The notes: generated from the letters alone by a model not told the origin. A stretch of 64,000 nucleotides of DNA from Proteiniclasticum sp043951855 (GCF_043951855.1 NZ_JBINJW010000004.1:91821-155820), one strand, 5' to 3'; numbered from the stretch's first letter, positions 25,721-34,508 are shown. Translations and numbers: made by a program.

Positions 25721-28525
25721 ATGCTGAGTAAGAATACAAGAAATATCATATTGAAGACGACGGTGGCACTCACGGTTGGTATGACTTCAGTGGTGGCAGT
25801 GAATTACAGAGAACCCGTGACTGTTTATGCGGCTACAGTGATAAATGAAACCCAGGGCGTTGCGATGGTGAAGGTCTCCTCCATCTGGACTTATTCCAGT
25901 GCGGACTGGGATGCCAGAACCAGAATATATAATCAGGGGACAAAATTCAATGTCCTTCAGAAGCTGAATGTTTCCGACAGTGAAATGTATCGGCTGGACA
26001 ATGGCCTGTATATTTCAGCCAATCCGGCTTATGTGTCCTTCCAGGCTGCAGGTGGAACCACAATCATGCAGCCTCCTGCAGATACTGAGGAGACAGTGAA
26101 GACGGGAAAGACTACAGTGAACCTGAATATGAGAACGGGAGCCGGAACAGGCTACGGAATCCTATTAACCATTCCAAAAGGAGGAAGCGTCACCATCCAT
26201 TCTTCTTCCAACGGCTGGTCCAATGTGACCTATGGCGGAAAGAAAGGCTGGGTCGCCAGCCAGTACCTGACCGGAATCACCACGGTGACGACGCCGGCAC
26301 CGGCGCCTGAAGCACCTACGGCGCCAAGTACAACAGGCACCAGCAAGACCACGGTGAATCTCAACATGAGAACAGGTGCTGGTACAGGAAATGCGATTAT
26401 TCTCACCATTCCCAAAGGTGCAGCCGTTACGGTGCACTCCACAGTGAGCGGCTGGTCCAATGTGACCTACAATGGAAAGAAGGGCTGGGTTTCCAGCCAG
26501 TATCTGACCACGGTGGTTCCAGTGCCGACACCGACTCCGACTCCAACACCAACACCGTCGCCGGAGACCCCTGGCGATCTGGGTACCAGCAAGACCACGG
26601 TGAATCTCAACATGAGAACAGGGGCGGGAACAGGAAACGCAATTATTCTCACCATACCTAAAGGAGGCACCGTTACGGTGCATTCCACGTCAAATGGCTG
26701 GTCCAATGTGACCTATAATGGAAAGAAAGGCTGGGTCTCCAGTCAGTATCTGACCGCAGTGGTTCCAGTACCGGCGCCAGCACCCACTCCAACTCCTACT
26801 CCTACTCCGACTCCGACACCGGAGACACCAGGTATCATCGGTACCAGCAAAACCACGGTGAATCTCAACATGAGAACAGGAGCAGGAACCAGTAACGCTA
26901 TCATCCTCACCATTCCAAAGGGGGGAGAGGTTTCCATCTATTCCACAGTAAGCGGCTGGTCCAATGTGACCTACAATGGAAAGAAGGGCTGGGTCTCCAG
27001 CCAGTATCTGACCACCATGGTCAGTGTTGTACCTCCGGTAGTGGAGGAGCCCAAGGAAGAAACGCCAGTGGTGGAGAAGAAACCTGCGGTGCTTCTCATA
27101 GATGATCTGAAATCCACCTACAACAACGAGAATGTGAATGTGGTGGGCAGAGCCGCCACCATGGATGGGGTAACTTCCGTTACGGCCACCATAGACGGCA
27201 GAGCCATCACGGTGGAGCGATATGACAGACCAGAACTCCATACGCTCTACAGCGATGGATACACGCTGGATAAGCTGGGCTTCAGGTTCTCCATCGATAA
27301 GGCAAGTCTTTCGGTGGGCAGCCATACCTTAGTGGTCACAGCCACTGCCAAAGACGGTTCAGTGAAGAAAGTCACATCCACCTTCAGCATGACAAAACCT
27401 GCACCCGTGATGACCATAGGCGGCATCACAGATGGACAGGCTGTGCCTTCCTCCGATGTCACCATCAGCGGTTATGCCGTTCAGGCGGATGGTGTTTCGG
27501 GTGTGAAATACTATGTCAACGGAAAGGATAAGGGGGCTGTAAGCTATGGAGCCGCATCCTCTCAGACCGGAAACTACTTCACCTATACAGGATACAGGAA
27601 TGCGGATTATTCCTTTACGCTGAGCACAGCGGATCTATCCGCCACAGGAATGAATTCCGTACGCGTGGAAATGACCGGAAAAGACGGAACACTCTATTCC
27701 AGAACCTATATACTCAGAGGATCTCAGACAGACCGGTTCATCATGGAGCAGCAGACAAGGACAAGAGATGAATATGCGGTGCTCGAGACGAAGAAGTCCG
27801 TATGGCCGAAGATTTCACGAAACGGATTTGTCAATGCCACCATGAATGAAATCCAGTACCATCTGGATCCTGGAAACTTCATCTATGATGAAGCCAATAA
27901 ATACATGTTCATGGATCTCAGATATGATCAGGAGCTTAGCGTCACAGCGGCGCAGCTGGATAACATGCTCAGCGGAAAGGGCGTTCTCCATGATATGGGA
28001 GAAGCGTTCCTTCTGGCAGGGCAGACCTACAACGTCAATCCGATCTACCTGGCAAGCCATGCCATCCTGGAGACAGGACATGGCACATCGGTGCTGGCCA
28101 ACGGACAGAAGGTCACAGCAACCTATGCCAGATTCGGAGACGAATCCTCCATTATTCCGGACAGCATACCGGAAGAAGACAAGGACAAGCTGGTCTACAA
28201 TGTCTTCGGTATCGGTGCATGGGACAGCAATGCCAATCTCTGGGGCGCACAGAAAGCCTACCAGGAGAAGTGGTTCTCCGTGGAGGAAGCCATCATGGGC
28301 GGAGCCAAGTGGATCGGCACAAACTACATCAACCGAGCAACCAGTCAGAATACGCTCTTCAAGATGAGATTCAACTTCCCTGAAGACATGAATCACGAGT
28401 ATGCCACAGACCTTGGCTGGGCAGAGAAGCAGGCAGGCAGGATCAAGGAACAGATTGAGGCCTATATGGCAAAGAATCCGGATATGAAACTGGATCTCAA
28501 GTTCTACTATCCTACATTCAGATAG
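25721..28525 (+). CDS. Secreted SH3b-repeat N-acetylglucosaminidase
   Basis: Secreted cell-wall hydrolase of 934 residues. This ATG has CAGGAGG 9 bases upstream and yields a normal signal peptide (cleavage near VYAAT, residue about 37). Then comes a degenerate SH3-like unit and four near-identical bacterial SH3 repeats (about 130-185, 207-263, 290-346, 376-431; core NLNMRTGAGT and KKGWVSSQYL) joined by Pro-Thr linkers. Two Ig-like domains follow (about 455-560, 565-670). The C-terminal glucosaminidase domain has catalytic Glu784 in SHAILETGHGTS. It shares the Ig-Ig-glucosaminidase half with the ChW-repeat protein encoded about 17 kb downstream. It probably cuts peptidoglycan during growth or separation. 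Confidence 0.92.
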   Translation: MLSKNTRNIILKTTVALTVGMTSVVAVNYREPVTVYAATVINETQGVAMVKVSSIWTYSSADWDARTRIYNQGTKFNVLQKLNVSDSEMYRLDNGLYISANPAYVSFQAAGGTTIMQPPADTEETVKTGKTTVNLNMRTGAGTGYGILLTIPKGGSVTIHSSSNGWSNVTYGGKKGWVASQYLTGITTVTTPAPAPEAPTAPSTTGTSKTTVNLNMRTGAGTGNAIILTIPKGAAVTVHSTVSGWSNVTYNGKKGWVSSQYLTTVVPVPTPTPTPTPTPSPETPGDLGTSKTTVNLNMRTGAGTGNAIILTIPKGGTVTVHSTSNGWSNVTYNGKKGWVSSQYLTAVVPVPAPAPTPTPTPTPTPTPETPGIIGTSKTTVNLNMRTGAGTSNAIILTIPKGGEVSIYSTVSGWSNVTYNGKKGWVSSQYLTTMVSVVPPVVEEPKEETPVVEKKPAVLLIDDLKSTYNNENVNVVGRAATMDGVTSVTATIDGRAITVERYDRPELHTLYSDGYTLDKLGFRFSIDKASLSVGSHTLVVTATAKDGSVKKVTSTFSMTKPAPVMTIGGITDGQAVPSSDVTISGYAVQADGVSGVKYYVNGKDKGAVSYGAASSQTGNYFTYTGYRNADYSFTLSTADLSATGMNSVRVEMTGKDGTLYSRTYILRGSQTDRFIMEQQTRTRDEYAVLETKKSVWPKISRNGFVNATMNEIQYHLDPGNFIYDEANKYMFMDLRYDQELSVTAAQLDNMLSGKGVLHDMGEAFLLAGQTYNVNPIYLASHAILETGHGTSVLANGQKVTATYARFGDESSIIPDSIPEEDKDKLVYNVFGIGAWDSNANLWGAQKAYQEKWFSVEEAIMGGAKWIGTNYINRATSQNTLFKMRFNFPEDMNHEYATDLGWAEKQAGRIKEQIEAYMAKNPDMKLDLKFYYPTFR
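26107..27013 (+). repeat. Four in-frame SH3b-coding repeats
   Basis: Four copies of a roughly 165-base unit, spaced 246 bases between copies 2 and 3 and 258 bases between 3 and 4, separated by Pro-Thr linker codons. Copies 2 to 4 are almost identical at DNA level, indicating recent duplication or gene conversion and a site where copy number could change by recombination. Confidence 0.85.
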
Positions 28526-28544
28526 AAGGAATAAAAAAGTTCAG

Positions 28545-28583
28545 GAAGTTCGCCGCACGAAAGTGACAGCGAACTTCTTTTTG
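28545..28583 (+). terminator. Terminator of the SH3b-glucosaminidase gene
   Basis: GAAGTTCGC (28545-28553) pairs with GCGAACTTC (28569-28577), followed by TTTTT. Confidence 0.82.
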
Positions 28584-28609
28584 GATTAATGGAGATTTCC
28601 AGTTATAAT
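28581..28609 (+). promoter_or_regulatory. Promoter of recJ
   Basis: TTGGAT (28581-28586), a 17-base spacer, and a perfect TATAAT (28604-28609). The -35 box overlaps the tail of the preceding terminator. A leader of about 130 bases follows before the gene. Confidence 0.65.
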
Positions 28610-28742
28610 GAGGAGATGAAACGGAATAATGAGTATAAGAGCAGAAGCAAGGTGCCAGTGAAAGAGGACGGAAGAACGCTTCACTGAAAGGACTGGCGGC
28701 TCATACGGAAAGAGAACTGAAAGACAGGAGAAAGTGGAAGTT

Positions 28743-30500
28743 ATGCAAAGTAAATGGCTGATCAAGAATATCAAATACGACTATAAGGGACTGAGCAGCA
28801 CCATAGGGCTGCCGGAGGAGATCTGCAGATGTCTCATCAACAGGTGTCCGGGAAGTCTTGAGGAAATCAGGGACTATCTGGAGCCGGATCTGAAAAGGCT
28901 TCACGATCCGGCACTGCTCAAGGACATGGATGTGGCAATAGAGATGTTGCTCTTTGCCATTGAGGAGGAGAAACAGATCAGGCTTGTGGGGGACTTCGAC
29001 ATTGACGGCTCCATGAGCATCTTCGTGGCGCTTTCGGCGCTCAGGAAGGCCGGTGCCCATGTGGACTACGAGATTCCCGACAGAATCAAAGACGGCTACG
29101 GCATCAACAAGGAGATCGTGCAGCAGGCGAAAGATGATGGGGTGGATCTCATCATCACCTTCGACAACGGGATCTCCGCCATGGAGGCGGTGGCCTATGC
29201 CAGGGAAATCGGACTCCAGATCATTGTCACGGACCATCATGATGTGCCGTATATTCTGGAAGAAGGAGAGCGCAAAGAGGTTCTCCCCCCAGCGGACGCT
29301 GTGGTGAACCCTAAGAGGGAGGAGTGCGTTTACCCCTATAAGATGCTCTGCGGCGCCGCAGTGGCTTACAAGCTGGTTTCAAGGCTGTATCATGAGCTGG
29401 GTATTCCAGAGGAAGAGCTTTTGGAATATATTCCTTTTGTTGCCATCGCCACAGTGGGCGATATCGTGGACCTGACAGGGGAAAACAGAATCATCGTGAA
29501 ACATGGACTGGAGATGCTGAAAGACATAAAGAATGAAGGACTGCTGGCTCTGGCGGAAGCCAGTAAGGTGGACATCAGAAACATCAGCACCTATATCATC
29601 GGATTTGTGCTGGGACCCTGCTTCAATGCGGCGGGCAGACTTTCCACTGCCAGGATGACGGTGGATCTTCTCTTTGCAGAAGGAGAGAAAGCGAAAAGTC
29701 TTGCCAGAGAACTCTATGAGCTCAATCAGACCAGGCGTGCCATGACCGATGAAGGGATGATTCTGGCTGAGGAAGAAATCAGGACGCATAAAAGAGAAGA
29801 GGACCAGGTCATTGTAGTGAAGCTTCAGGATGTCCATGAAAGCCTTGCAGGCATCATTGCCGGACGCGTGAAGGAAAGATACTACAGACCCACCATCGTC
29901 CTTACAAAGACGGAGAACGGCCTGAAAGGCTCTGCCAGATCCATCGAGGAATACAACATCTTCGAAGGGCTCAACCATTCCAGGGACTTTCTCACAAGAT
30001 TCGGCGGTCATCCCATGGCAGCGGGGCTCACCCTGGATGAGGATAAACTGGATTCCTTCAGAGAGGATCTCAAGCATAAGGCAAATCTTCGAAAAGAAGA
30101 CCTGGTTCCCAAGGTGACCATTGATGCAAGGCTCAATCCTGCTGTGATCACAGAAAAGTTCGTGGAAAGCCTGGAGAGACTGGAGCCCTTCGGCAAGGCC
30201 AATCCGAAGCCCATCTTTGCGGAGAAGAATCTGCTGATTCAGCAGGTGTATCTCATGGGCAAGGACAAGGATCATATGAAGCTGGTGTTCAACGTGGATG
30301 GAATCTATGTGGAAGGGGTCTACTTCTATGGGGTCAGGCACATTCTGGACTACTTCAGAGAAGTGCATCACAGAGAGGCCGGAGACCTTTCACAGGAGCT
30401 GAAGAACATGAAATGTGATATTCTCTATTATCCTGATATCAACACCTATAATGGGACGAGCAAGATTCAGCTGAAGATCACGGATTTCAGAATTGCCTAA
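28743..30500 (+). CDS. recJ: RecJ-type single-strand DNA exonuclease
   Basis: DHH-family 5'-3' exonuclease (585 residues) acting on single-stranded DNA in recombination and repair. The metal-binding motifs are all present: VGDFDIDGSMS, IIVTDHHDVP (the DHH motif), and RFGGHPMAAG of the DHHA1 domain. An OB-like C-terminal region follows. The ATG was preferred over an in-frame GTG 9 bases upstream because the AGGAG site is only 3 bases from the GTG. The DID-GS spacing differs slightly from the commoner DxDADG motif, so a RecJ-related phosphodiesterase cannot be fully excluded. Confidence 0.85.
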   Translation: MQSKWLIKNIKYDYKGLSSTIGLPEEICRCLINRCPGSLEEIRDYLEPDLKRLHDPALLKDMDVAIEMLLFAIEEEKQIRLVGDFDIDGSMSIFVALSALRKAGAHVDYEIPDRIKDGYGINKEIVQQAKDDGVDLIITFDNGISAMEAVAYAREIGLQIIVTDHHDVPYILEEGERKEVLPPADAVVNPKREECVYPYKMLCGAAVAYKLVSRLYHELGIPEEELLEYIPFVAIATVGDIVDLTGENRIIVKHGLEMLKDIKNEGLLALAEASKVDIRNISTYIIGFVLGPCFNAAGRLSTARMTVDLLFAEGEKAKSLARELYELNQTRRAMTDEGMILAEEEIRTHKREEDQVIVVKLQDVHESLAGIIAGRVKERYYRPTIVLTKTENGLKGSARSIEEYNIFEGLNHSRDFLTRFGGHPMAAGLTLDEDKLDSFREDLKHKANLRKEDLVPKVTIDARLNPAVITEKFVESLERLEPFGKANPKPIFAEKNLLIQQVYLMGKDKDHMKLVFNVDGIYVEGVYFYGVRHILDYFREVHHREAGDLSQELKNMKCDILYYPDINTYNGTSKIQLKITDFRIA

Positions 30501-30535
30501 TTCACAATTATACACAGATGTAGGTTATAATTTTT

Positions 30536-30722
30536 ATTGTAAAGTGGTATCGGTTATGGTACATTTATCATTGTGGTAAGTTGTATGTTGACTATTTCAT
30601 TTTCCGTAAATAACGGAAGGTGAGTGCATCTATCATGCCACTGGAACCTGGAACAAGAAATGCGAAAAACCTCTATCTATTGCGTGATGATTGAAGTAAG
30701 CATTTTCCAGGTTCCTTTCTTG
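30536..30722 (+). ncRNA. Possible structured small RNA downstream of recJ
   Basis: A 349-base gap between convergent genes contains a TATAAT (30536-30541) followed by stacked inverted repeats: TTCCGT/ACGGAA (30602-30607, 30613-30618), GGAACCTGGA/TCCAGGTTCC (30643-30652, 30706-30715), and, nested inside it, AAATGC/GCATTT (30658-30663, 30700-30705). A TTTCT run follows the long stem. No open reading frame is convincing and no gene lies downstream on this strand, so the promoter would serve an RNA of about 170 bases. The long interrupted hairpin recalls 6S RNA, but no family motif was recognised. No good -35 is seen. Confidence 0.35.
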
Positions 30723-30778
30723 CGAAAATAAGCGCTACGCAGAATCGTGTGAAGCAGAATGAACGATCCACATATCAT

Positions 30779-30822
30779 AAGAGCCTTCAGAAAGATCAAG
30801 AAAGATCTTACTGAAGGCTCTT
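30779..30822. terminator. Bidirectional hairpin between recJ and the sortase gene
   Basis: AAGAGCCTTCAG (30779-30790) pairs with CTGAAGGCTCTT (30811-30822) and encloses AAGATC/GATCTT, making an almost continuous 18-base-pair stem. It lies just beyond the stop of the convergent sortase gene. T runs are short on both strands, so termination strength is uncertain. Confidence 0.6.
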
Positions 30823-30849
30823 CAGGTTTCAGGTTCTATAAAAGCTTCA

Positions 30850-31527
30850 CTATTTCTTGTGGAACGCTTCTTTTGTGTAAGGGTAGGAGTCCACCAGTTC
30901 GCCCATGACGAAATATCTTTGTCCGGTGCTGCTGGAGTAGTAGCAGGTCATAAGGGATACAATGGGTTTTCCTCTTTTTTCGGCTTCCGCATCATCGATG
31001 ATGTAGAGCGCGGTATCTGGTACCAGAAGCACCTCATAGGTCACATACTCGTAGATGGTCTCTTTGTCCGTCATGCGTATGACAGCGCCTTCCTTCACAT
31101 CCATGAGCGATCCGAAGAGAACGTTCTTCTCCTTCATGTAGTGACCGGCAAGAGGATAGTTTCCGATGCCCAGCTTCTGATCGCTTCTCATGGTGGCGGC
31201 ACCTGCGAGAAGGTTTGCATTGTTGATTCCTCTGAATATAGGTATGTTCATATCCACACTGGGAATCACCAGCTGCCCAACCAGAAGGTTGGGGTTGATC
31301 TTGGCGGATTCCATGAGTGTTCCGGTAACACTGATGTCCTCCACAATGGAGAAGTCGAATTCGGCTTCCTCATTTTCTTCATTGACTCTGATTTCTTCCG
31401 GTGTGATTGTTTCTATGATCTCCACTGTATCTTTCACGGTCTTTTCCACGACTTCATCCTTTACCTTCGGAGAGAGGATGAGCACAAAGCCCAGTACGAT
31501 CAGCAGTATGGCGAATATCTTTTTCAT
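30850..31527 (-). CDS. Class A-like sortase
   Basis: Membrane-anchored transpeptidase of 225 residues that attaches proteins to the cell wall. One N-terminal membrane segment (about 3-20) is followed by an acidic linker and the sortase barrel. The catalytic triad is visible as His129 in NYPLAGHYM, Cys195 in VSLMTCY and Arg204 in GQRYFVMGEL. The layout (N-terminal anchor, no C-terminal membrane helix) suits class A. No LPxTG-type protein is encoded in this window, so its substrates lie elsewhere. It has its own promoter and follows a terminated ECF gene. Confidence 0.88.
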   Translation of the reverse strand: MKKIFAILLIVLGFVLILSPKVKDEVVEKTVKDTVEIIETITPEEIRVNEENEEAEFDFSIVEDISVTGTLMESAKINPNLLVGQLVIPSVDMNIPIFRGINNANLLAGAATMRSDQKLGIGNYPLAGHYMKEKNVLFGSLMDVKEGAVIRMTDKETIYEYVTYEVLLVPDTALYIIDDAEAEKRGKPIVSLMTCYYSSSTGQRYFVMGELVDSYPYTKEAFHKK

Positions 31528-31557
31528 AGCATCTACCTCACTTTGTTTCTTGAACTT

Positions 31558-31586
31558 AATATAGCATTATTTAGCAGTTCTATCAA
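31558..31586 (-). promoter_or_regulatory. Promoter of the sortase gene
   Basis: Reading the minus strand, TTGATA (31586-31581), a 17-base spacer, and TATATT (31563-31558): a near-consensus sigma-A promoter about 30 bases before the start codon. Confidence 0.7.
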
Positions 31587-31653
31587 TGCGGGGGAATCTG
31601 GAAGGGACTGGTATTCATCTGCAAAGGATGCAACCAGTAGTCGAAAAGACAGG

Positions 31654-31685
31654 AAAAAAGCTCAATGAAATGAATCATTGAGCTT
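31654..31685 (-). terminator. Terminator of the ECF S-component gene
   Basis: On the minus strand AAGCTCAATGA pairs with TCATTGAGCTT around a six-base loop, followed by a T run. It lies about 20 bases after the gene. Confidence 0.82.
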
Positions 31686-31705
31686 GGCGGTGTACGGATG
31701 AAATA

Positions 31706-32188
31706 CTAGAACCTGTTGATTCTGCTTTTCAGAACCACCACGGATCCCAGGATACCGATGAGGAGTCCGAAAAGTCCCTGGAGAAAGTTGAAAGGAAGTG
31801 CTGCAATGCCGCCCAGATCCCAGAGGACTGTGTCGGCAATGAAGTATCCTGCTACCATGATCAGTTCCGCTAAAGCAAACGGCAGGATCATGGTTTTCCA
31901 TGTGATTTTCTTTCCCTTCAGTAGTATTGCAGGAACAAAGGCTACCAGTCCTTTGATCACGAAGGTGAAGGGAACATACATGGCGAAACCGGCGGAAATG
32001 TCTGCCAGTATGGACCCGATGGCTGCTGGCACAGCTGCATAGGGTCCAAGGATGACTGAACTGATCAGGATGAACCCGTCTCCCAGATTCAGATACCCAT
32101 TGGGGATGGGGAAGGATAATATATAGGTACCGAGAAAAACCAGTGCGCCGACAAGGCCACCGTAAGTGAGTTTGCGATATTTATTCAT
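31706..32188 (-). CDS. ECF transporter substrate-binding (S) component
   Basis: Integral membrane protein of 160 residues with five or six helices. The segment IPNGYLNLGDGFILISSVILG is typical of ECF S components, which bind a vitamin or other small compound and work with shared EcfA/EcfT modules encoded elsewhere. The bound compound cannot be read from the sequence; a cobalamin-related substrate would fit the pdu locus but nothing here proves it. It is monocistronic, with a terminator on each side and a leader containing an 8-base-pair inverted repeat. Confidence 0.78.
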   Translation of the reverse strand: MNKYRKLTYGGLVGALVFLGTYILSFPIPNGYLNLGDGFILISSVILGPYAAVPAAIGSILADISAGFAMYVPFTFVIKGLVAFVPAILLKGKKITWKTMILPFALAELIMVAGYFIADTVLWDLGGIAALPFNFLQGLFGLLIGILGSVVVLKSRINRF

Positions 32189-32251
32189 CTTTGCAGTCCT
32201 TTCGCTGATGTACAGATTTCATTTGTCTACTATCTAAAACCAGTATAATCT

Positions 32252-32294
32252 CTTTGATGCTGAATTCAAGTGTTATTCTACGGATTCATCAAAG
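32252..32294 (-). other. Leader inverted repeat upstream of the ECF gene
   Basis: CTTTGATG (32252-32259) and CATCAAAG (32287-32294) form an 8-base-pair stem with a 27-base loop about 65-105 bases upstream of the start codon. ECF S genes are often riboswitch controlled, but none of the riboswitch classes I know fits this sequence. Confidence 0.35.
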
Positions 32295-32354
32295 TGATAT
32301 CATATAGAACAGATAACAGATGCAATCAGTATTTTATGTCGGCTAATATTAGGA

Positions 32355-32389
32355 AATTTAAAAGCACCTGAGAAAAAATCTCAGGTGCT
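32355..32389 (-). terminator. Terminator of the LCP gene
   Basis: On the minus strand AGCACCTGAGA pairs with TCTCAGGTGCT across five bases, followed by a T-rich tail. It starts about 10 bases after the stop codon. Confidence 0.85.
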
Positions 32390-32399
32390 CTTGTAACGG

Positions 32400-33440
32400 T
32401 TAATTTGAAGGTGTTTCCGAAGAATCTTCAGTCTCATCCAGATAGATGTACTTACCCATGTTATGGATGGTCTGTTCTCTATCGAAGACGTAATAGTAGA
32501 CACCTTTTATGGTCTGCCCCTCTGAGACTTCTTCCTGCGGGAATCTGTTCTGCTCGATGGTTCGGATGCCGTTGGTCACGACACTGCCTGCCAGACTCAG
32601 AATGTCATTGGACTTCAGGTTGGTTGTCACCAGTGGCAGCACCTTACCGAGGATCCCAGGATAGGATGTCACTGGACTATTCAGCATCTTCTTGATGATG
32701 GCTTCAATGACGGTTCTCTGTCTTCCAGCTCTTGCGAAGTCGGAATCGATCTTCCTGATTCTTGTATAATCAAGTGCCTGTGCACCTGTAAGGTTATAGG
32801 TTCCCGCACCGCTGATTCCATTGATCTTTGTGGCTTCTGCGCTGGTGACGGAAATGGTGATTCCTCCCAGAATATCGATGATTTTAGGTAGGGTTGTGAA
32901 GTTCACAGTGGCATAATCTCTGATATCCAGATGGAAATTCGAGTTCAGTGTGCGAAGTGCCAGTTCTGGACCACCGAATGCATAAGCGTGATTCACCTTG
33001 TCCATTCCTCTGTCCGGGATGTTCACGTAACTGTCTCTCATGATGGAAGAAATCTTGATCTTCTTTGAGTTTTTATCTACTGTGATAATCATGATGGAAT
33101 CGCTTCGGCCTCTCTGGCCTACTGGAGCATCCACTCCGAACAGAGCGATGTTGGTGACGCCTTTGACATCTTCATAATAGAAGGGAAGGCCTTCCTGTTC
33201 TTCGCCTTCATCTTCTCCGGGGATTTCCTCTTCAGTATCATCATAATTGAATTCCTTGTCTCCGATACCGAGCTGGTCATCATCTTCTGTAATGGCTTCC
33301 TGGTTTGTGGAATTCAACAGATTGCTGATATAGGAATAACCGAATCCTACCAGAAACAGTAGAACGACAAGACCGATCAGCAGTCCTGTTTTAGCGCCTT
33401 TCTTTTTCTTCTTATAATTATTCTTTTCTCTTCTGCTCAA
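32400..33440 (-). CDS. LytR-CpsA-Psr family cell-wall polymer ligase
   Basis: Membrane protein of 346 residues that, in this family, transfers undecaprenyl-linked polymers such as teichoic acid or capsule to peptidoglycan. A short basic cytoplasmic N-terminus precedes one membrane helix (about 20-40), an acidic linker, then the LCP domain with GRSDSIMIITVD, SIMRDSYVNIP, KVNHAYAFGG and DYTRIRKIDSDFARAGRQR. The TTG start was chosen because GGAGG lies 8 bases upstream; a longer frame would place the ribosome site within the gene. It may attach the exopolysaccharide made by the locus further downstream. Confidence 0.88.
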   Translation of the reverse strand: MSRREKNNYKKKKKGAKTGLLIGLVVLLFLVGFGYSYISNLLNSTNQEAITEDDDQLGIGDKEFNYDDTEEEIPGEDEGEEQEGLPFYYEDVKGVTNIALFGVDAPVGQRGRSDSIMIITVDKNSKKIKISSIMRDSYVNIPDRGMDKVNHAYAFGGPELALRTLNSNFHLDIRDYATVNFTTLPKIIDILGGITISVTSAEATKINGISGAGTYNLTGAQALDYTRIRKIDSDFARAGRQRTVIEAIIKKMLNSPVTSYPGILGKVLPLVTTNLKSNDILSLAGSVVTNGIRTIEQNRFPQEEVSEGQTIKGVYYYVFDREQTIHNMGKYIYLDETEDSSETPSN

Positions 33441-33497
33441 TTGAAATACCTCCATGGTATGTACGAATGTACTCTTTGTTTTATAATTCACTTACCA

Positions 33498-33503
33498 ATT
33501 ATA
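33498..33503 (-). promoter_or_regulatory. -10 box of the LCP gene
   Basis: TATAAT on the minus strand about 60 bases upstream of the TTG start. The -35 region is poorly conserved. Confidence 0.45.
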
Positions 33504-33618
33504 CTGTATTTTTCCGGAAATGTATTACAAAACAGATAAATTAAGAATTCTTAAGCGAATAATAAGAAGAAAAGGAGCGTACATGTCATGAACTGCTTAC
33601 AGGTGAATTCAGGAAGGA

Positions 33619-33669
33619 AAGTCAAAGATTCCAGAAGTCCGCCATGTTTTTCGGCAGATTTCCGGAATC
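33619..33669 (-). terminator. Probable terminator of the sirtuin gene
   Basis: On the minus strand an imperfect 17-base stem (GATTCC to GGAATC at its base, with G-U pairs) is followed by TTTGACTTT. It lies about 10 bases after the stop codon. Confidence 0.6.
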
Positions 33670-33678
33670 CGTAATCTC

Positions 33679-34422
33679 TTATATTGGGGCGGGGGATCGC
33701 TTCAGCTGTCTGTTGATTTTTTCCAGTGTCGCTCCGATTCCCTCGTTGATTTCAATGACTCGATAATCATGGGCATGGGGCGTTTCATCACGGTTGATGA
33801 TGACAAGCCCTTTCTGGCTTGCGCCATAGACGGAGGGGATACTGGCAGCAGGATAGACCTTAAGAGAAGTGCCTAACACAATCATGAGATCGGCTTCTCT
33901 GGCCAGTCTGAATGCTTCCCCGATCTGATTCACTTCCTCGTCGTATAAAACGATGTCTGGCTTGTATATGCCGCCACAGGGACACTGGTATCCGTTTCTC
34001 AGGACTTCCTTCAACAGAACTGTGGTTTTGCAGCGGGTGCAGGTGCACTTTGCAAGGGTACCATGGATTTCCACGACCTTACTGCTTCCCGCCTTCTGAT
34101 GAAGGGAATCGATGTTTTGTGTGATGATGGTGATGTCTTTGATCTGTTCCCACTGGGCCAGAATCAGATGTCCTTTGTTGGGCGAGATTCCAGTGACATT
34201 GAGTTTCTCTTTCAGGTACTGATAGAATAGTGCGGTTTCTTTATGGAAGAAATCTCTTGATAGGATTTCTTCGGGATAATAGCCTTCATAGGTTCTGCTG
34301 GCCAGTCCGTCTTTTGACCTGAAATCCTTGAGGCCTGATTCGGTGGACATACCGGCTCCGGTGAGAATGACAATGTGATCCGCTTTCAATATGAGTTCCA
34401 CTATTTTCTGTATTTTATCCAT
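33679..34422 (-). CDS. Sir2-family NAD-dependent protein deacylase
   Basis: Sirtuin of 247 residues. The NAD site is TGAGMSTESGLKDFR (21-35), TQNIDSLHQKAG (101-112) is the ribose site, and His120 in VEIHG is the catalytic base. Four zinc cysteines are present as C128-x2-C131 and C147-x-C149. It removes acyl groups from lysine; in propionate-producing bacteria sirtuins often reactivate acyl-CoA synthetases. A link to propanediol metabolism is only inference. It is monocistronic with its own upstream region. Confidence 0.92.
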   Translation of the reverse strand: MDKIQKIVELILKADHIVILTGAGMSTESGLKDFRSKDGLASRTYEGYYPEEILSRDFFHKETALFYQYLKEKLNVTGISPNKGHLILAQWEQIKDITIITQNIDSLHQKAGSSKVVEIHGTLAKCTCTRCKTTVLLKEVLRNGYQCPCGGIYKPDIVLYDEEVNQIGEAFRLAREADLMIVLGTSLKVYPAASIPSVYGASQKGLVIINRDETPHAHDYRVIEINEGIGATLEKINRQLKRSPAPI

Positions 34423-34508
34423 AGCAATGCTCCTCTCATTTCTATTTTACCACAGAGCATAAAAGATCATCCATATGGACATTGTGAGTTTACTGTTCCG
34501 GTATAAAC

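Noticed and set aside
26107..27013. Regular direct repeats as a possible CRISPR array
   Set aside because: The repeats are about 165 bases long, in frame, and encode SH3b domains of a secreted protein.
28615..28688. 23-codon leader peptide before recJ
   Set aside because: Its ATG would lie at or immediately beside the expected transcription start, with no correctly spaced ribosome site.
30620..30720. Cobalamin riboswitch suggested by GCCACTGG near 30638
   Set aside because: Only this short match is present; the remaining conserved core and any regulated downstream gene are missing.
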